Origin: Croceivirga radicis
GTDB lineage: Bacteria; Bacteroidota; Bacteroidia; Flavobacteriales; Flavobacteriaceae
Reading direction: 5' to 3'
Assembly: GCF_002072105.2 (NCBI RefSeq)
Contig: NZ_MTBC01000004.1
Span: 1 to 64,000 of the forward strand
Length of the DNA stretch: 64,000 nucleotides
The translations under genes were made by a program, and so were the position numbers. The notes beneath the pieces are model-generated. The model did no database searches, was not told the DNA's origin, and worked only from the letters and a program-made list of their open reading frames with translations. Shown one piece after another: positions 36,184 through 44,572 of the stretch (its first letter is position 1; each line of letters opens with the position of its first letter).

Positions 36184-36275
36184 ACAACGTATTAAATAAG
36201 AAAAACAAAATTTTCATTTTCATATAGTGTTCTCGTAAAAGGGCCTTCGTCATCTGACAAGGCTCTTTTCAATTT
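36184..36275 (+). ncRNA. Candidate small RNA, copy 2
   Basis: Second unit of the duplication. TACATTTA at 36177-36184 is the -7-like element; the hairpin arms are 36237-36247 and 36259-36269. The 5' half of the predicted RNA differs from copy 1 while the last 65 bases are identical, as expected if a conserved 3' module is joined to a variable 5' part. Confidence 0.4.
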
Positions 36276-36354
36276 TAACCTACTCCCAATATTACTATGT
36301 GACTTCTCTTCCCTTTTTGTGTCTTAATTGTGTATAACGATAACACTTTTATAG

Positions 36355-36756
36355 ATGATAAGGAATATACTTTTATTAGCAATAGGATTCATGGGGTTTA
36401 TGCAGGTTACTGCACAAACCACTACTTCACCTGTAGTTACGGACCAGGTAACCATAGAAACGTCTGAAAACATAATCAAAGAGCGCGAAAAGGCGATAAA
36501 GGCGGAACAAAAAGCTGCCAAACAGGCGGAAAAAGCCCTTAAAAAACAACAAAGTGCAGAGAAAAAGCTTTTAAAAGCTCAAAAAAAGGTACGTTCTAAT
36601 GAAAGACGCATTGCCAAGTTGAGAAATAAATTAAAAATGGCAGAAGAATTGGAACCTGTAAAAAAAGAAAAGCTAGAATACCAACTAGCTAAGGCTGAAA
36701 AAGAATTAGAAGGCAATCAAAAAAAATTAAATAAAACCCGTTCCAAACTTTATTAA
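36355..36756 (+). CDS. Secreted Lys/Ala-rich coiled-coil protein
   Basis: A 133-residue protein, not recognised. Signal peptide to about residue 20 (LLLAIGFMGFMQVTAQ), a short Thr/Val-rich link, then an almost continuous charged helix from residue 38 to the end (many AEKA, KKQ and KAQKK heptads). Probably a periplasmic or surface rod-like protein. Composition is strongly biased, so database hits will be unspecific. Its 3' end forms the left arm of its own terminator. Confidence 0.7.
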   Translation: MIRNILLLAIGFMGFMQVTAQTTTSPVVTDQVTIETSENIIKEREKAIKAEQKAAKQAEKALKKQQSAEKKLLKAQKKVRSNERRIAKLRNKLKMAEELEPVKKEKLEYQLAKAEKELEGNQKKLNKTRSKLY

Positions 36757-36777
36757 GGAACGGGTTTCCTTTTTTTG
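36734..36777 (+). terminator. Intrinsic terminator overlapping a coding end
   Basis: AAACCCGTTCC (36734-36744) pairs with GGAACGGGTTT (36757-36767), followed by CC and a T-run. The left arm lies within the last codons of the coiled-coil gene, so coding sequence and terminator overlap. It may also serve the convergent menB transcript. Confidence 0.8.
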
Positions 36778-36782
36778 TTGTA

Positions 36783-37628
36783 TTAGGGAATCCATTTATT
36801 TTCACCAAAGTTAGGCTTACGTTTTTCTAAGAAAGCATTTCTTCCCTCTTTGGCTTCTTCCGTCATATAGGCCAAACGGGTAGCTTCTCCTGCAAATACT
36901 TGCTGGCCAACCATGCCATCATCCGTTAAGTTCATGGCAAACTTCAACATTTTTATAGATGTAGGCGATTTAGCCAATACTTCTTGTGCCCATTGATAAG
37001 CAGTTGCTTCTAGTTCATCATGGGGTATTACTGCATTTACCATTCCCATTTCGTAGGCTTCTTGCGCCGAGTAATTTCTACCTAAAAAGAAAATTTCACG
37101 CGCCTTCTTTTGGCCCACCATTTTGGCCAAATAGGCAGAGCCATATCCGCCATCAAAGCTTGTTACATCGGCATCTGTCTGCTTAAAAATAGCGTGTTCC
37201 TTACTTGCTAGCGTCATATCGCACACAACGTGCAGACTGTGGCCACCGCCAACGGCCCAACCAGGTACAACGGCTATAACTACTTTAGGCATAAAGCGTA
37301 TTAAACGTTGTACCTCTAGTATGTTTAACCTGTGGTAACCATCTTCACCTACATAGCCTTTATGTCCCCTAGCCTTTTGGTCGCCACCGCTACAAAATGC
37401 CCATTTACCATCTTTGGTAGATGGTCCTTCGCCAGAGAGTAAAACTACGCCAATAGAAGTGTCTTCTTGTGCGTCATAAAATGCCTTATACAATTCCGCC
37501 GTGGTTTTTGGTCTAAATGCGTTACGTACATTAGGTCTATTAAAGGCAATACGTGCCACACCATCGCACTTTTTATAGGTAATGTCTTCAAATTCTATGG
37601 CCGTTTGCCAATTGGGTGTATTATCCAT
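36783..37628 (-). CDS. menB: 1,4-dihydroxy-2-naphthoyl-CoA synthase MenB
   Basis: A 281-residue crotonase-fold enzyme of menaquinone synthesis that cyclises O-succinylbenzoyl-CoA. MenB hallmarks are present: FNRPNVRNAFRPKT near the N-terminus, KWAFCSGGDQKARG and the oxyanion-hole segment VVPGWAVGGGHSLHVVCD by position 118-135, TSFDGGYGSAYLAK, and the C-terminal FLEKRKPNF. Menaquinone is the normal quinone of Flavobacteriaceae. It follows the small membrane protein gene by 2 bases, so it appears to be the third gene of a SatD-like operon rather than of a men cluster. Confidence 0.95.
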   Translation of the reverse strand: MDNTPNWQTAIEFEDITYKKCDGVARIAFNRPNVRNAFRPKTTAELYKAFYDAQEDTSIGVVLLSGEGPSTKDGKWAFCSGGDQKARGHKGYVGEDGYHRLNILEVQRLIRFMPKVVIAVVPGWAVGGGHSLHVVCDMTLASKEHAIFKQTDADVTSFDGGYGSAYLAKMVGQKKAREIFFLGRNYSAQEAYEMGMVNAVIPHDELEATAYQWAQEVLAKSPTSIKMLKFAMNLTDDGMVGQQVFAGEATRLAYMTEEAKEGRNAFLEKRKPNFGENKWIP

Positions 37629-37630
37629 TG

Positions 37631-37990
37631 TTATAAATTAATTTTTATAAAAGGTTTAAAAAGTAGGAATGCCAATACCGCAGCTGCAATAGAGATAAAA
37701 TTTCCTACTATAAAATAATCATTATTTACTTTGGCCTCTTTATCACTGTCCAAACGGGTCCCTAATTTAATAGCACCAAAAAGAATCAAGGCAGAACCTT
37801 GAAAACCAGTTAGCAATAAAAAAGTTAAAAATACACGCTCTAAAAAGCCTTTGAGCCAAGAGGTACTTTTTTGCCCTATACTTTTTCTGCTGTTCTTAGG
37901 GTCTAACCATTTAGATACCGCATAGAAGATAATGAGCAAAAAGACTTCTATAATTACATAGTATAAGATGTGAAATTTAAGTTCGCTCAT
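37631..37990 (-). CDS. Small membrane protein of unknown function
   Basis: A 119-residue protein with about three to four hydrophobic helices (YVIIEVFLLIIFYAVSK at the start, FLTFLLLTGFQGSALILFG in the middle, FISIAAAVLAFLLFKPF near the end). Not recognised. It overlaps the end of the SatD-like gene by 14 bases and ends 2 bases before menB. Pairing of SatD-like proteins with a membrane partner has been noted in other bacteria (SatE), but similarity here is only of position. Confidence 0.7.
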   Translation of the reverse strand: MSELKFHILYYVIIEVFLLIIFYAVSKWLDPKNSRKSIGQKSTSWLKGFLERVFLTFLLLTGFQGSALILFGAIKLGTRLDSDKEAKVNNDYFIVGNFISIAAAVLAFLLFKPFIKINL

Positions 37991-38621
37991 TTGCTATGAT
38001 ATTTAAAATCAATTTTTTTACCGTTTCGTAGGCCTCAATTTGTAAAGAATTGTACTTTTTCCAAGCTCCAGAACGTGTTTTGTACAATCCTATTTCTTGT
38101 AATTTTTTATAATCCTTATGGGTTAAAAATGCGGAAATAATTTTAGATTCACTGCTTTTCCACCCTGTTTTTATATTCTGGTACAAATATAAACTCAGTT
38201 GTAGTTGCATGTCTGTATACGATTGCAATTGTACATAATAATGGGGTTCCATGTCTTTGAGCGATTCTAAACCTTCTCTGGCCCGCGTTAAACCACTACC
38301 ATACATCTCATGAGCTATTTTAGGGTTTATAGGTGTTTCTATTTCACCATAGACCAGTGCATAGCGTAATTTAAAAGGATAGCCCAATGCCAACAATTGT
38401 TCGTCTAAATAAAATAGAAGAGCAAATAATGTATTTTTATTAGCTACCACTCCTTGAAACTCGTCTCCTAGCGTTATGGTCAAGGGCGATAAAATAGCAT
38501 CCGAAAAAGTAGAATTGGCCTGTTTTATGAGCGATTTAAACGCCTCCATAAAACCTTTATCTTTAGTAATGGAGCGGCTATCGATAACATCTGCCATAAT
38601 TATGTAATACTGCTCTGCCAT
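37977..38621 (-). CDS. SatD-family protein
   Basis: A 214-residue protein matching the SatD family: YIIMADVIDSRSI at the N-terminus, LTITLGDEFQGVV, LRYALVYGEIETPINP and MYGSGLTRAREGLE are typical. The C-terminal 60 residues look like a winged helix (ISAFLTHKDYKKLQEIGLYK), so DNA binding is possible. The function of the family is not established; the GDEFQG segment resembles cyclase-like folds. First gene of a unit with the small membrane protein and menB. Confidence 0.8.
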   Translation of the reverse strand: MAEQYYIIMADVIDSRSITKDKGFMEAFKSLIKQANSTFSDAILSPLTITLGDEFQGVVANKNTLFALLFYLDEQLLALGYPFKLRYALVYGEIETPINPKIAHEMYGSGLTRAREGLESLKDMEPHYYVQLQSYTDMQLQLSLYLYQNIKTGWKSSESKIISAFLTHKDYKKLQEIGLYKTRSGAWKKYNSLQIEAYETVKKLILNIIANERT

Positions 38622-38732
38622 ATTTTCCTATTATTGGAAATTATAAGTAATATTTCTTATAAACGGAAACAATATACAAAATTTCCTTAATATGGAAATA
38701 AAAAATAACAGAAAGCCAGTATCTTTAACCCA

Positions 38733-39155
38733 GTGAAAACTGAAATCCATATTAAACCTATCCATTACACCAAAACATGGCCTATAAGGCATAGCGTAAT
38801 GTGGCCCAACCAGTCCATAGAATTTATAAAACTAGAAAAAGACGCAGAAGGTTCGCATTTGGGGTTATTTGTAGGAGAACACTTAACCAGCATCATTTCT
38901 TTGTTCCAAACCCAAGAGGGGGTGCAATTTAGAAAGTTCGCCACACTAACCGAAGCCCAAGGAAAAGGATACGGCACCCAATTGTTAACCGAAGTATTTA
39001 AGAGGTACTCTAATGGTTCCGTTTCTCGTATTTGGTGCAATGCACGCGTTGAAAAGGCTAAGTACTACGAGCGTTTTGGTCTGCAAAGAACCAATAAAAC
39101 CTATAGAAAAGGTGGTATAGCGTTTGTAGTGATGGAGAAATTGTTTTGTTCATAA
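38733..39155 (+). CDS. GNAT family N-acetyltransferase
   Basis: A 140-residue acetyltransferase. The start is GTG at 38733; it keeps the TWPIRHSVMWPNQ segment that opens this YitI-like group, which the next ATG would cut off. The acetyl-CoA motif is LTEAQGKGYGTQLLTEVF near residues 76-93 and the C-terminal part is WCNARVEKAKYYERFGL. Substrate unknown. Confidence 0.87.
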   Translation: MKTEIHIKPIHYTKTWPIRHSVMWPNQSIEFIKLEKDAEGSHLGLFVGEHLTSIISLFQTQEGVQFRKFATLTEAQGKGYGTQLLTEVFKRYSNGSVSRIWCNARVEKAKYYERFGLQRTNKTYRKGGIAFVVMEKLFCS

Positions 39156-39263
39156 ACCAAGCTCTTAATACTGCATAAATTATACTAAACAGTATGGGTA
39201 AAAGCACCTAAAAACACCAATTCAGTTAATCCAAGATATTTAAATCTAGTAATTTGCGTGGCT

Positions 39264-40097
39264 ATGGCAGAAAAAGAAGAACTGGATAAAAAAATTGAGG
39301 AGGTGCATGAAAATGCGAACCAAGAGCAGGTAAAAACTGAAGAAGCTATCTTGGTAGACCAACTTTGCGAAGGCTTGGAGACCTATAAAAATAAAAAGAC
39401 CAATGTTTTTATTAGTGCCTTAATCGCCGGATTAGAAATCGGGTTTAGTTTTTTACTCTTGGCCATTTTACACCATTTGTTAAAAGGTAAAGTCTCAGAA
39501 GACCTTCTGTTTCCTCTTTTGGCGTTTGCCTATCCTGTGGGATTTATAATTGTAGTTCTTGGAAAATCTATATTGTTTACCGAACAAACTTCGTTGCTTA
39601 CCCTTCCTGTTTTACACAAAAGACGTTCCGTAAAAGAACTATTACAATTATGGGGTATTGTTATTCTTGGGAATTTATTAGGTGGATATATTTTTGCCTT
39701 TCTAGGCGGCCATACTGGGCTATCTTTAGAGATTATAACCATAGAAAGCATAGAAGAAATTGCACATCACGTTTCAAAATCGGGACCGCTATTGACCTTA
39801 GGTAGTGCTATTTTCGCGGGATGGCTTATGGCCGTATTATCTTGGCTTTTAAGTTCTTCTAGAGATACCATTAGTCGAATTGTTATTATCTATTTAATAA
39901 CCTTTACAGTAGGTTTTGCTGGTTTTCACCATAGCATTGTAGGAAATATTGAGGTATTTGCAGGACTTATTTTTACGCAAAAGGTTTCTATAAGCGATTA
40001 CCTGGGTTTTCAAGGTCTAGCCCTACTGGGTAATGCCATAGGTGGTGTAGTGTTTGTAGCGGGTTTACGTTACCGTGCTTTTGCCTCTAATTTTTAG
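39264..40097 (+). CDS. Formate/nitrite transporter family channel
   Basis: A protein of about 277 residues with a charged N-terminal extension (EKEELDKKIEEVHENANQ, coiled coil) and six membrane helices of the FNT fold. Family motifs: GLEIGFSFLLLAIL, LGKSILFTEQTSLLTLPVL by position 93-111, WGIVILGNLLGGYIF and FHHSIVGNIEVF with the central His. It moves formate, nitrite or a similar small anion. The ATG at 39264 is preferred over the GTG at 39258. Monocistronic. Confidence 0.9.
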   Translation: MAEKEELDKKIEEVHENANQEQVKTEEAILVDQLCEGLETYKNKKTNVFISALIAGLEIGFSFLLLAILHHLLKGKVSEDLLFPLLAFAYPVGFIIVVLGKSILFTEQTSLLTLPVLHKRRSVKELLQLWGIVILGNLLGGYIFAFLGGHTGLSLEIITIESIEEIAHHVSKSGPLLTLGSAIFAGWLMAVLSWLLSSSRDTISRIVIIYLITFTVGFAGFHHSIVGNIEVFAGLIFTQKVSISDYLGFQGLALLGNAIGGVVFVAGLRYRAFASNF

Positions 40098-40165
40098 ATG
40101 CATTCAAAGAACAATTATATAAACTAGGATTTAAACTGTGTCTTCAGTAAAGAAAGCAGAAAGCT

Positions 40166-41398
40166 CTAATGGTTTCCTTTATTTTTTTCCGTAATCCACT
40201 TTCCCATATATTTAGTTGCATTTAAGCTATTGGAATGCAAAAGATTCCCTATTATATTTTTAGCACGATGCGAGACGATATTCTCTTGAATATTATGGAG
40301 AGTGTTTAGGAACTTTTGTGATTGTAAAGCTTTATCAAAATGATTTTTTAAAAACTGAAATCCTTTTTCTTGCGCTTCTTTCCAGAGCTTTTCATCTTGA
40401 TAAAAGCGTATGGTTTCATCAACAAATTCTTTTAGAGTATTTGCTACAACCCCCGGCCAATTATTAGGGTCACCCATACCTTCTATTCCTATCTTCGTGG
40501 TAACGCTAGGCGTTCCGCATTCCATTCCTAAACTTAATTTACCCTTAATTCCCGCTCCAAACCGCAATGGTGCCAATACCAAACGTGCCTGTTGTACTTT
40601 GTCTTTTAAATCTTTTACCCAACCATGTACCATAAAACCTTCTTTTGGATTATGCCATTCTTTCACCTGTTGCGGTAAGTATGCCCCGTACACGTGCAAT
40701 TTTGTGTCTTTGGGTAATTTTTGGCGTAACAGAGGCCAAATCTCATGTTTTAAATAGGTAATGCTATCTACATTTGGTGCATGTTTTCCATTACCAAAGG
40801 TGATTAAATCTTTACGCCTATCATAAACTGGTTTTTCTTGCGTCCGTGGATTTAATAAAAAGGGCAAATGCAGAAGATAGTCTGGTTGTATACCTATCTC
40901 TTGCTGTAAAAGCTGCATTTCGTACTCTGAGACAAGCAGGGTTAAATCACAGCGATAAATACTACCAATTTCTCGTTGCGTTTTTGGATGGGTGTACCAA
41001 TCTTGTAATTTAAATGGATTCTTCTTTTTATGCGCTATTTGCCGTGCTTCACGCAAAGAATGTAAATCTTCCGTATTTAGAATCCGCAAGGCATCTGGGC
41101 ACTGTTCCCGTACTCGCCAACCAAATTGTTCTTCCAACATATAACGGTCAAAAACAACTACATGAGGATTTAGCTGCTGTAAATAACTATCAAATGTATC
41201 ACTGTTTAATGCAATTGCTTGGTAATGCACACCAAGTGCTTCTAAGTTGGCAGAGTATTCGGTTTTGGCAGCGGTGGTGGCAAAATGTACTTCAAAATTG
41301 TGGGTTAAAAACAACTCCAATAGTTGCATCATACGCTCACCAGCCGCTGTGGTATCGGGTTCTGGCCAAACATATCCTACAATCAATATTTTATCCAT
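40166..41398 (-). CDS. GT-B glycosyltransferase (GT4-like)
   Basis: A 410-residue glycosyltransferase. The N-terminal GT-B domain begins ILIVGYVWPEPDTTAAGERM; the donor-binding domain holds FGNGKHAPNVDSI, LHVYGAYLP, MVHGWVKDLKD and PLRFGAGIKGKLSLGMECGTP with the conserved Glu equivalent. Likely modifies a surface glycan. Its ATG overlaps the stop codon of the helicase gene (TAATG), so the two are translated in tandem even though no functional link is obvious. Confidence 0.87.
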   Translation of the reverse strand: MDKILIVGYVWPEPDTTAAGERMMQLLELFLTHNFEVHFATTAAKTEYSANLEALGVHYQAIALNSDTFDSYLQQLNPHVVVFDRYMLEEQFGWRVREQCPDALRILNTEDLHSLREARQIAHKKKNPFKLQDWYTHPKTQREIGSIYRCDLTLLVSEYEMQLLQQEIGIQPDYLLHLPFLLNPRTQEKPVYDRRKDLITFGNGKHAPNVDSITYLKHEIWPLLRQKLPKDTKLHVYGAYLPQQVKEWHNPKEGFMVHGWVKDLKDKVQQARLVLAPLRFGAGIKGKLSLGMECGTPSVTTKIGIEGMGDPNNWPGVVANTLKEFVDETIRFYQDEKLWKEAQEKGFQFLKNHFDKALQSQKFLNTLHNIQENIVSHRAKNIIGNLLHSNSLNATKYMGKWITEKNKGNH

Positions 41399-42909
41399 TA
41401 CATACGTTGCGCAAACTTCTTAGAAATACTAGAACGCAATTTACGCTCGTAGTCTTCTTCTAACCACTCTTTATAATTCTTGGTATTGTTCATGATGCAG
41501 TAGGAATATTGGCGCACTCGAAATTGAATCTCATCTTTTAACTCTTTGGCCAAAATGCGAGCATCAAACACATCTTCAGAATTTTCTACGCAGATCTGAG
41601 CGTGTTGTTCAATACTACGTTCTAGGACTATTTTAGATTTTAGGCCTTCGGCAAAAACTTTTTTGTATTCCGCTTTAATATCAAACTTAATATTTTCAGA
41701 ATTCTTGAACTTGGCTCTTAATTCATCTGGCATTTGATAAACAAATTCCCGTTCAATATCTTCATCGTTCTTGATATTTTCTAAATAAAAATCTGGAAAG
41801 TGAAAGATTTCTTGCCAATCTATAGGTTCGTCCCAGGGGCCAAAACGAGCTATATTGTTACCCAAATCCACCACGTTGAATGATTCTTTGTTCTTATACG
41901 TTCTAGATCCCCTACCAATCATTTGAAAATATAAAGTCAATGATCGGGTTGCACGATTTAAAATAATGGTTTCTACAGAAGGTTCGTCAAAACCTGTGGT
42001 TAGGATACTTACGGAGGACAAAATAGCGTCTGGTGTTTTATGAAACCATTCTAATATTTCTTTACGCTCTGTGGCCGTGTTACGGTTATCTAAATGCCTT
42101 ACATTATAACCTGCTTTTTTAAAGGTTTCATAAACATAATAAGAGGTATTGATACCGTTGTTGAAAATAAGTGTTTTGGTTCCCTTCCCTATTTCCTCAT
42201 AAGCAGCAAGTAATTTACCAAGCATGCTATGGTTACCATAGAATTCCTCAGAAGATTTAACGGTGTAGTCTCCGTTCATACCTAGTTTCAAGGTCCTAAG
42301 GCTTACGTCATAATTATACAGGTTAGCTTTGGCCAAAAAACCATCCTCTATTAAAGATTTGATACTCTTACCTACAATCAACTTTTTATAGTTGTCTTTC
42401 ATAGGTAATTTAATGTTGCTACTTAGTGGCGTTGCGGTAACACCTAAGATATTTGCTTTTTCAAAGAATTTAAAAAGCTTTCTAAAACTATTGTAGTGGG
42501 CTTCATCAATAATTACAAGACCAACGTTCTCTAACTTAATTTTATCTTCCTGTAGCCTATTGTTCAAGGTTTCTACCATGGCCACAAAACATTTGTATTT
42601 GTCTTGGTCCGTTAATTCTTTAACCTCGCTATTAATAATCTTGTTGCTAACCCCAAAGCCCTTAAGCATTTTAGAGGTTTGCCCGCTCAATTCTATTCTA
42701 TGGGTAAGTACAACTACCTTTTTTCCGGTCTGTTCTATGTATCTTCTGGTAATTTCAGAAAATACAACGGTTTTACCACCACCAGTTGGTAATTGGTAAA
42801 GCATGTTGCTTCCTTCTGGCATTTTATCCAACTCGGCAAAAATCTTTTTAAGATCGGCCAATTGGTAATCGTATAAGTTCTTTTTGGCAACTTCTTTTTG
42901 TAACTCCAA
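41398..42909 (-). CDS. DEAD/DEAH-box superfamily 2 helicase
   Basis: A 503-residue SF2 helicase of the type I restriction/RadD-like group. Motif I LPTGGGKTVVFSE near residue 40, motif II IIDEAHYNSF near 130, motif III GVTATPL near 155, and motif VI QMIGRGSR near 330 are visible. The C-terminal 120 residues are a charged helical extension. No nuclease or methylase partner is adjacent, so a repair role (RadD-like) is more likely than restriction. Overlaps the glycosyltransferase gene by one base. Confidence 0.9.
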   Translation of the reverse strand: MELQKEVAKKNLYDYQLADLKKIFAELDKMPEGSNMLYQLPTGGGKTVVFSEITRRYIEQTGKKVVVLTHRIELSGQTSKMLKGFGVSNKIINSEVKELTDQDKYKCFVAMVETLNNRLQEDKIKLENVGLVIIDEAHYNSFRKLFKFFEKANILGVTATPLSSNIKLPMKDNYKKLIVGKSIKSLIEDGFLAKANLYNYDVSLRTLKLGMNGDYTVKSSEEFYGNHSMLGKLLAAYEEIGKGTKTLIFNNGINTSYYVYETFKKAGYNVRHLDNRNTATERKEILEWFHKTPDAILSSVSILTTGFDEPSVETIILNRATRSLTLYFQMIGRGSRTYKNKESFNVVDLGNNIARFGPWDEPIDWQEIFHFPDFYLENIKNDEDIEREFVYQMPDELRAKFKNSENIKFDIKAEYKKVFAEGLKSKIVLERSIEQHAQICVENSEDVFDARILAKELKDEIQFRVRQYSYCIMNNTKNYKEWLEEDYERKLRSSISKKFAQRM

Positions 42910-43138
42910 AATCTATTTATGGTTTAGGCGATTTTTAAAAAACCCTACAAAATTAGCAGATTTTTGCCCCGGTAAAAAGAAAAACAACCGCTTTCCTTGG
43001 TAAAAATTGATATCTGTCTGAAAACCCATGATTTAGCACTCTTGGTAAATTTTGGAAAACATTACCATTTGCCATTTGGAAAAACGGGCTAAAAAGCCTA
43101 TAATGAGTACTTATATACAAATCTGAATTATATAGAGA

Positions 43139-44002
43139 ATGAGGCAATTAAAAATCATTAAGCAGGTAACTAACCGTGAATCCAAATCCTTAGATAAATA
43201 CCTACAAGATATAAGTAAAATTGATTTAATAACTGCCCAAGAAGAAGTAGAATTAGCACAGCGAATTAAAGCCGGTGATCAAGTTGCTTTGGAAAAGTTA
43301 ACCAATGCCAATTTGAGGTTTGTAGTTTCTGTGGCCAAACAATACCAAAATCAAGGTTTAAAACTACCAGATTTAATAAATGAAGGAAATGTTGGTCTGG
43401 TTAAAGCGGCTAAACGATTTGATGAGACCCGAGGTTTTAAGTTTATTTCTTATGCAGTTTGGTGGATCAGACAATCTATCTTACAGGCGCTGGCAGAACA
43501 GTCTAGAGTTGTGCGTTTACCTTTAAATAAGATTGGATCTATAAATAAGATTAAAAAGACGTTTTCTTATTTAGAGCAAGCGCATGAAAGACCACCATCT
43601 CCCGAAGAAATTGCCAAGGAATTAGATATGACCGTTTCTGAGGTAAAACAATCTTTAAAGAATACAGGTAGACATGTATCTATGGATGCACCCTTAAAAG
43701 AGGGAGAGACGTCTAATCTATATGATGTTATGCGCTCGGGAGAATCTCCAAAACCAGATAAATCTTTGTTGCACGAGTCTTTATACACAGAGATAAATCG
43801 AGCATTGGAAACCCTTTCGCCTAGAGAGGCTGACGTGGTACGCCTATATTACGGAATTGGTGAAAACCCAAGCATGACGCTTGAAGAGATAGGCTCTACG
43901 TTTGATTTGACACGTGAACGCGTACGCCAGATACGGGAAAAAGCCATTAGAAAGCTAAGACATAGCTCTAAGAGCAAAATACTAAAAACCTATTTAGGCT
44001 AA
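43139..44002 (+). CDS. rpoD: Primary RNA polymerase sigma factor RpoD
   Basis: A 287-residue group 1 sigma factor of the short Bacteroidota type, lacking the long acidic region 1.1. Region 1.2 ([20 protein letters not shown]), region 2 ([31 protein letters not shown]), region 3 ([10 protein letters not shown]) and region 4 ([19 protein letters not shown]) are all present. It recognises -33 TTG and -7 TAnnTTTG. Ends at a bidirectional terminator shared with the micropeptide genes. Confidence 0.96.
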   Translation: MRQLKIIKQVTNRESKSLDKYLQDISKIDLITAQEEVELAQRIKAGDQVALEKLTNANLRFVVSVAKQYQNQGLKLPDLINEGNVGLVKAAKRFDETRGFKFISYAVWWIRQSILQALAEQSRVVRLPLNKIGSINKIKKTFSYLEQAHERPPSPEEIAKELDMTVSEVKQSLKNTGRHVSMDAPLKEGETSNLYDVMRSGESPKPDKSLLHESLYTEINRALETLSPREADVVRLYYGIGENPSMTLEEIGSTFDLTRERVRQIREKAIRKLRHSSKSKILKTYLG

Positions 44003-44006
44003 ATAA

Positions 44007-44040
44007 AAAAGGGAGCTTTTATTCAAAGCTCCCTTTTCTA
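44007..44040. terminator. Bidirectional intrinsic terminator
   Basis: AAAAGGGAGCTTT (44007-44019) pairs with AAAGCTCCCTTTT (44025-44037). T-rich on the right and A-rich on the left, it can end rpoD on the plus strand and the short minus-strand peptide genes. Confidence 0.85.
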
Positions 44041-44056
44041 TTAACACACACTTAAA

Positions 44057-44158
44057 CTAAGAACAATTTAGTTGATTAATTTCAAAATGATTTAAAATTT
44101 CATTCAGGTTCTGAATAAAATTGGTGTAAGCACTATTTTCGTTTTTGTAGTTTTTCAT
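44057..44158 (-). CDS. Micropeptide gene, 33 residues (copy A)
   Basis: A short frame, ATG at 44156-44158 and TAG at 44057-44059. The peptide has YTNFIQNLNEIL at residues 11-22, followed by a short acidic/hydrophobic tail ending in Cys-Ser. It is listed because the adjacent frame upstream encodes a similar peptide: over the 12-residue core 8 positions are identical with no gap, and the DNA shares the block AAAATTTCATTCA. Function unknown; no membrane helix or signal. Ends 17 bases before the shared terminator. Confidence 0.45.
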   Translation of the reverse strand: MKNYKNENSAYTNFIQNLNEILNHFEINQLNCS

Positions 44159-44184
44159 GACTAAGATTTTTGATTTGGTTTTGA

Positions 44185-44283
44185 CTATAGGTAATCTAAT
44201 TCTACTAATTGGTTTACACTTAAAATTTCATTCAATTCTTGCAAGAAAGCTAAGTACTCTTCACCGTAGGTATCGTATAACAT
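44185..44283 (-). CDS. Micropeptide gene, 32 residues (copy B)
   Basis: ATG at 44281-44283 and TAG at 44185-44187. The peptide is acidic, begins MLYDTYGEEY and contains YLAFLQELNEIL at residues 10-21, aligned with YTNFIQNLNEIL of copy A. It lies 26 bases upstream of copy A on the same strand, so one transcript can carry both. The predicted structure is a single amphipathic helix. No family recognised. The nearest minus-strand gene upstream is the YaiO-type gene, 289 bases away. Confidence 0.45.
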   Translation of the reverse strand: MLYDTYGEEYLAFLQELNEILSVNQLVELDYL

Positions 44284-44572
44284 AGTGGTAGTGATTAAGT
44301 TAATTTAATTTGGGTTATTAACTGATACTAACTTATTTCAATCTGGTCAGCTCTTCAACAATTTGTGGTGTATGCTTTTAATTTTGTTGTGAAAGTTTAG
44401 TTAAAAGTATTTTTAAAAGGTTCTTTTAAACGACTTTATTGCAGTAGTTGCTGTTACTTAGTAGAAAGTACATAGCGGTTATAAAAGTATCGGAATGAGT
44501 TAGAATTATGGTAATTATCAAGCGTAGTTGGTTAGGACCAGACAATATTAAGTAGTCTATCGAACCGTTACC
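44284..44572. other. Intergenic space upstream of the micropeptides
   Basis: No convincing gene. It should contain the promoter of the minus-strand micropeptide transcript. A minus-strand TTG-rich segment lies around 44345-44365, but I find no clean TAnnTTTG partner. It is also the 3' flank of the exopolysaccharide-type operon, with no obvious terminator hairpin. Confidence 0.4.

Larger units (their letters stand above)
35926..36275. repeat. Tandem duplication, 196-base period, two units
   Basis: Unit 1 (35926-36079) and unit 2 (36122-36275) align at a constant 196-base offset. The match is uneven: a 65-base block (36015-36079 and 36211-36275) is identical, a 15-base block TACATTTACAACGTA (35981-35995 and 36177-36191) is identical, ACAACAATA at the left is shared, and the segments between are strongly diverged. 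It fills most of the 454-base gap between the serine hydrolase and the next gene. Preserved blocks inside a diverged repeat suggest function. Confidence 0.9.

Noticed and set aside
41398-42909. Helicase as part of a restriction or phage-defence system
   Set aside because: The SF2 motifs resemble type I restriction HsdR and RadD, but there is no methylase, specificity subunit, nuclease domain or effector gene nearby; the neighbours are a glycosyltransferase and rpoD.
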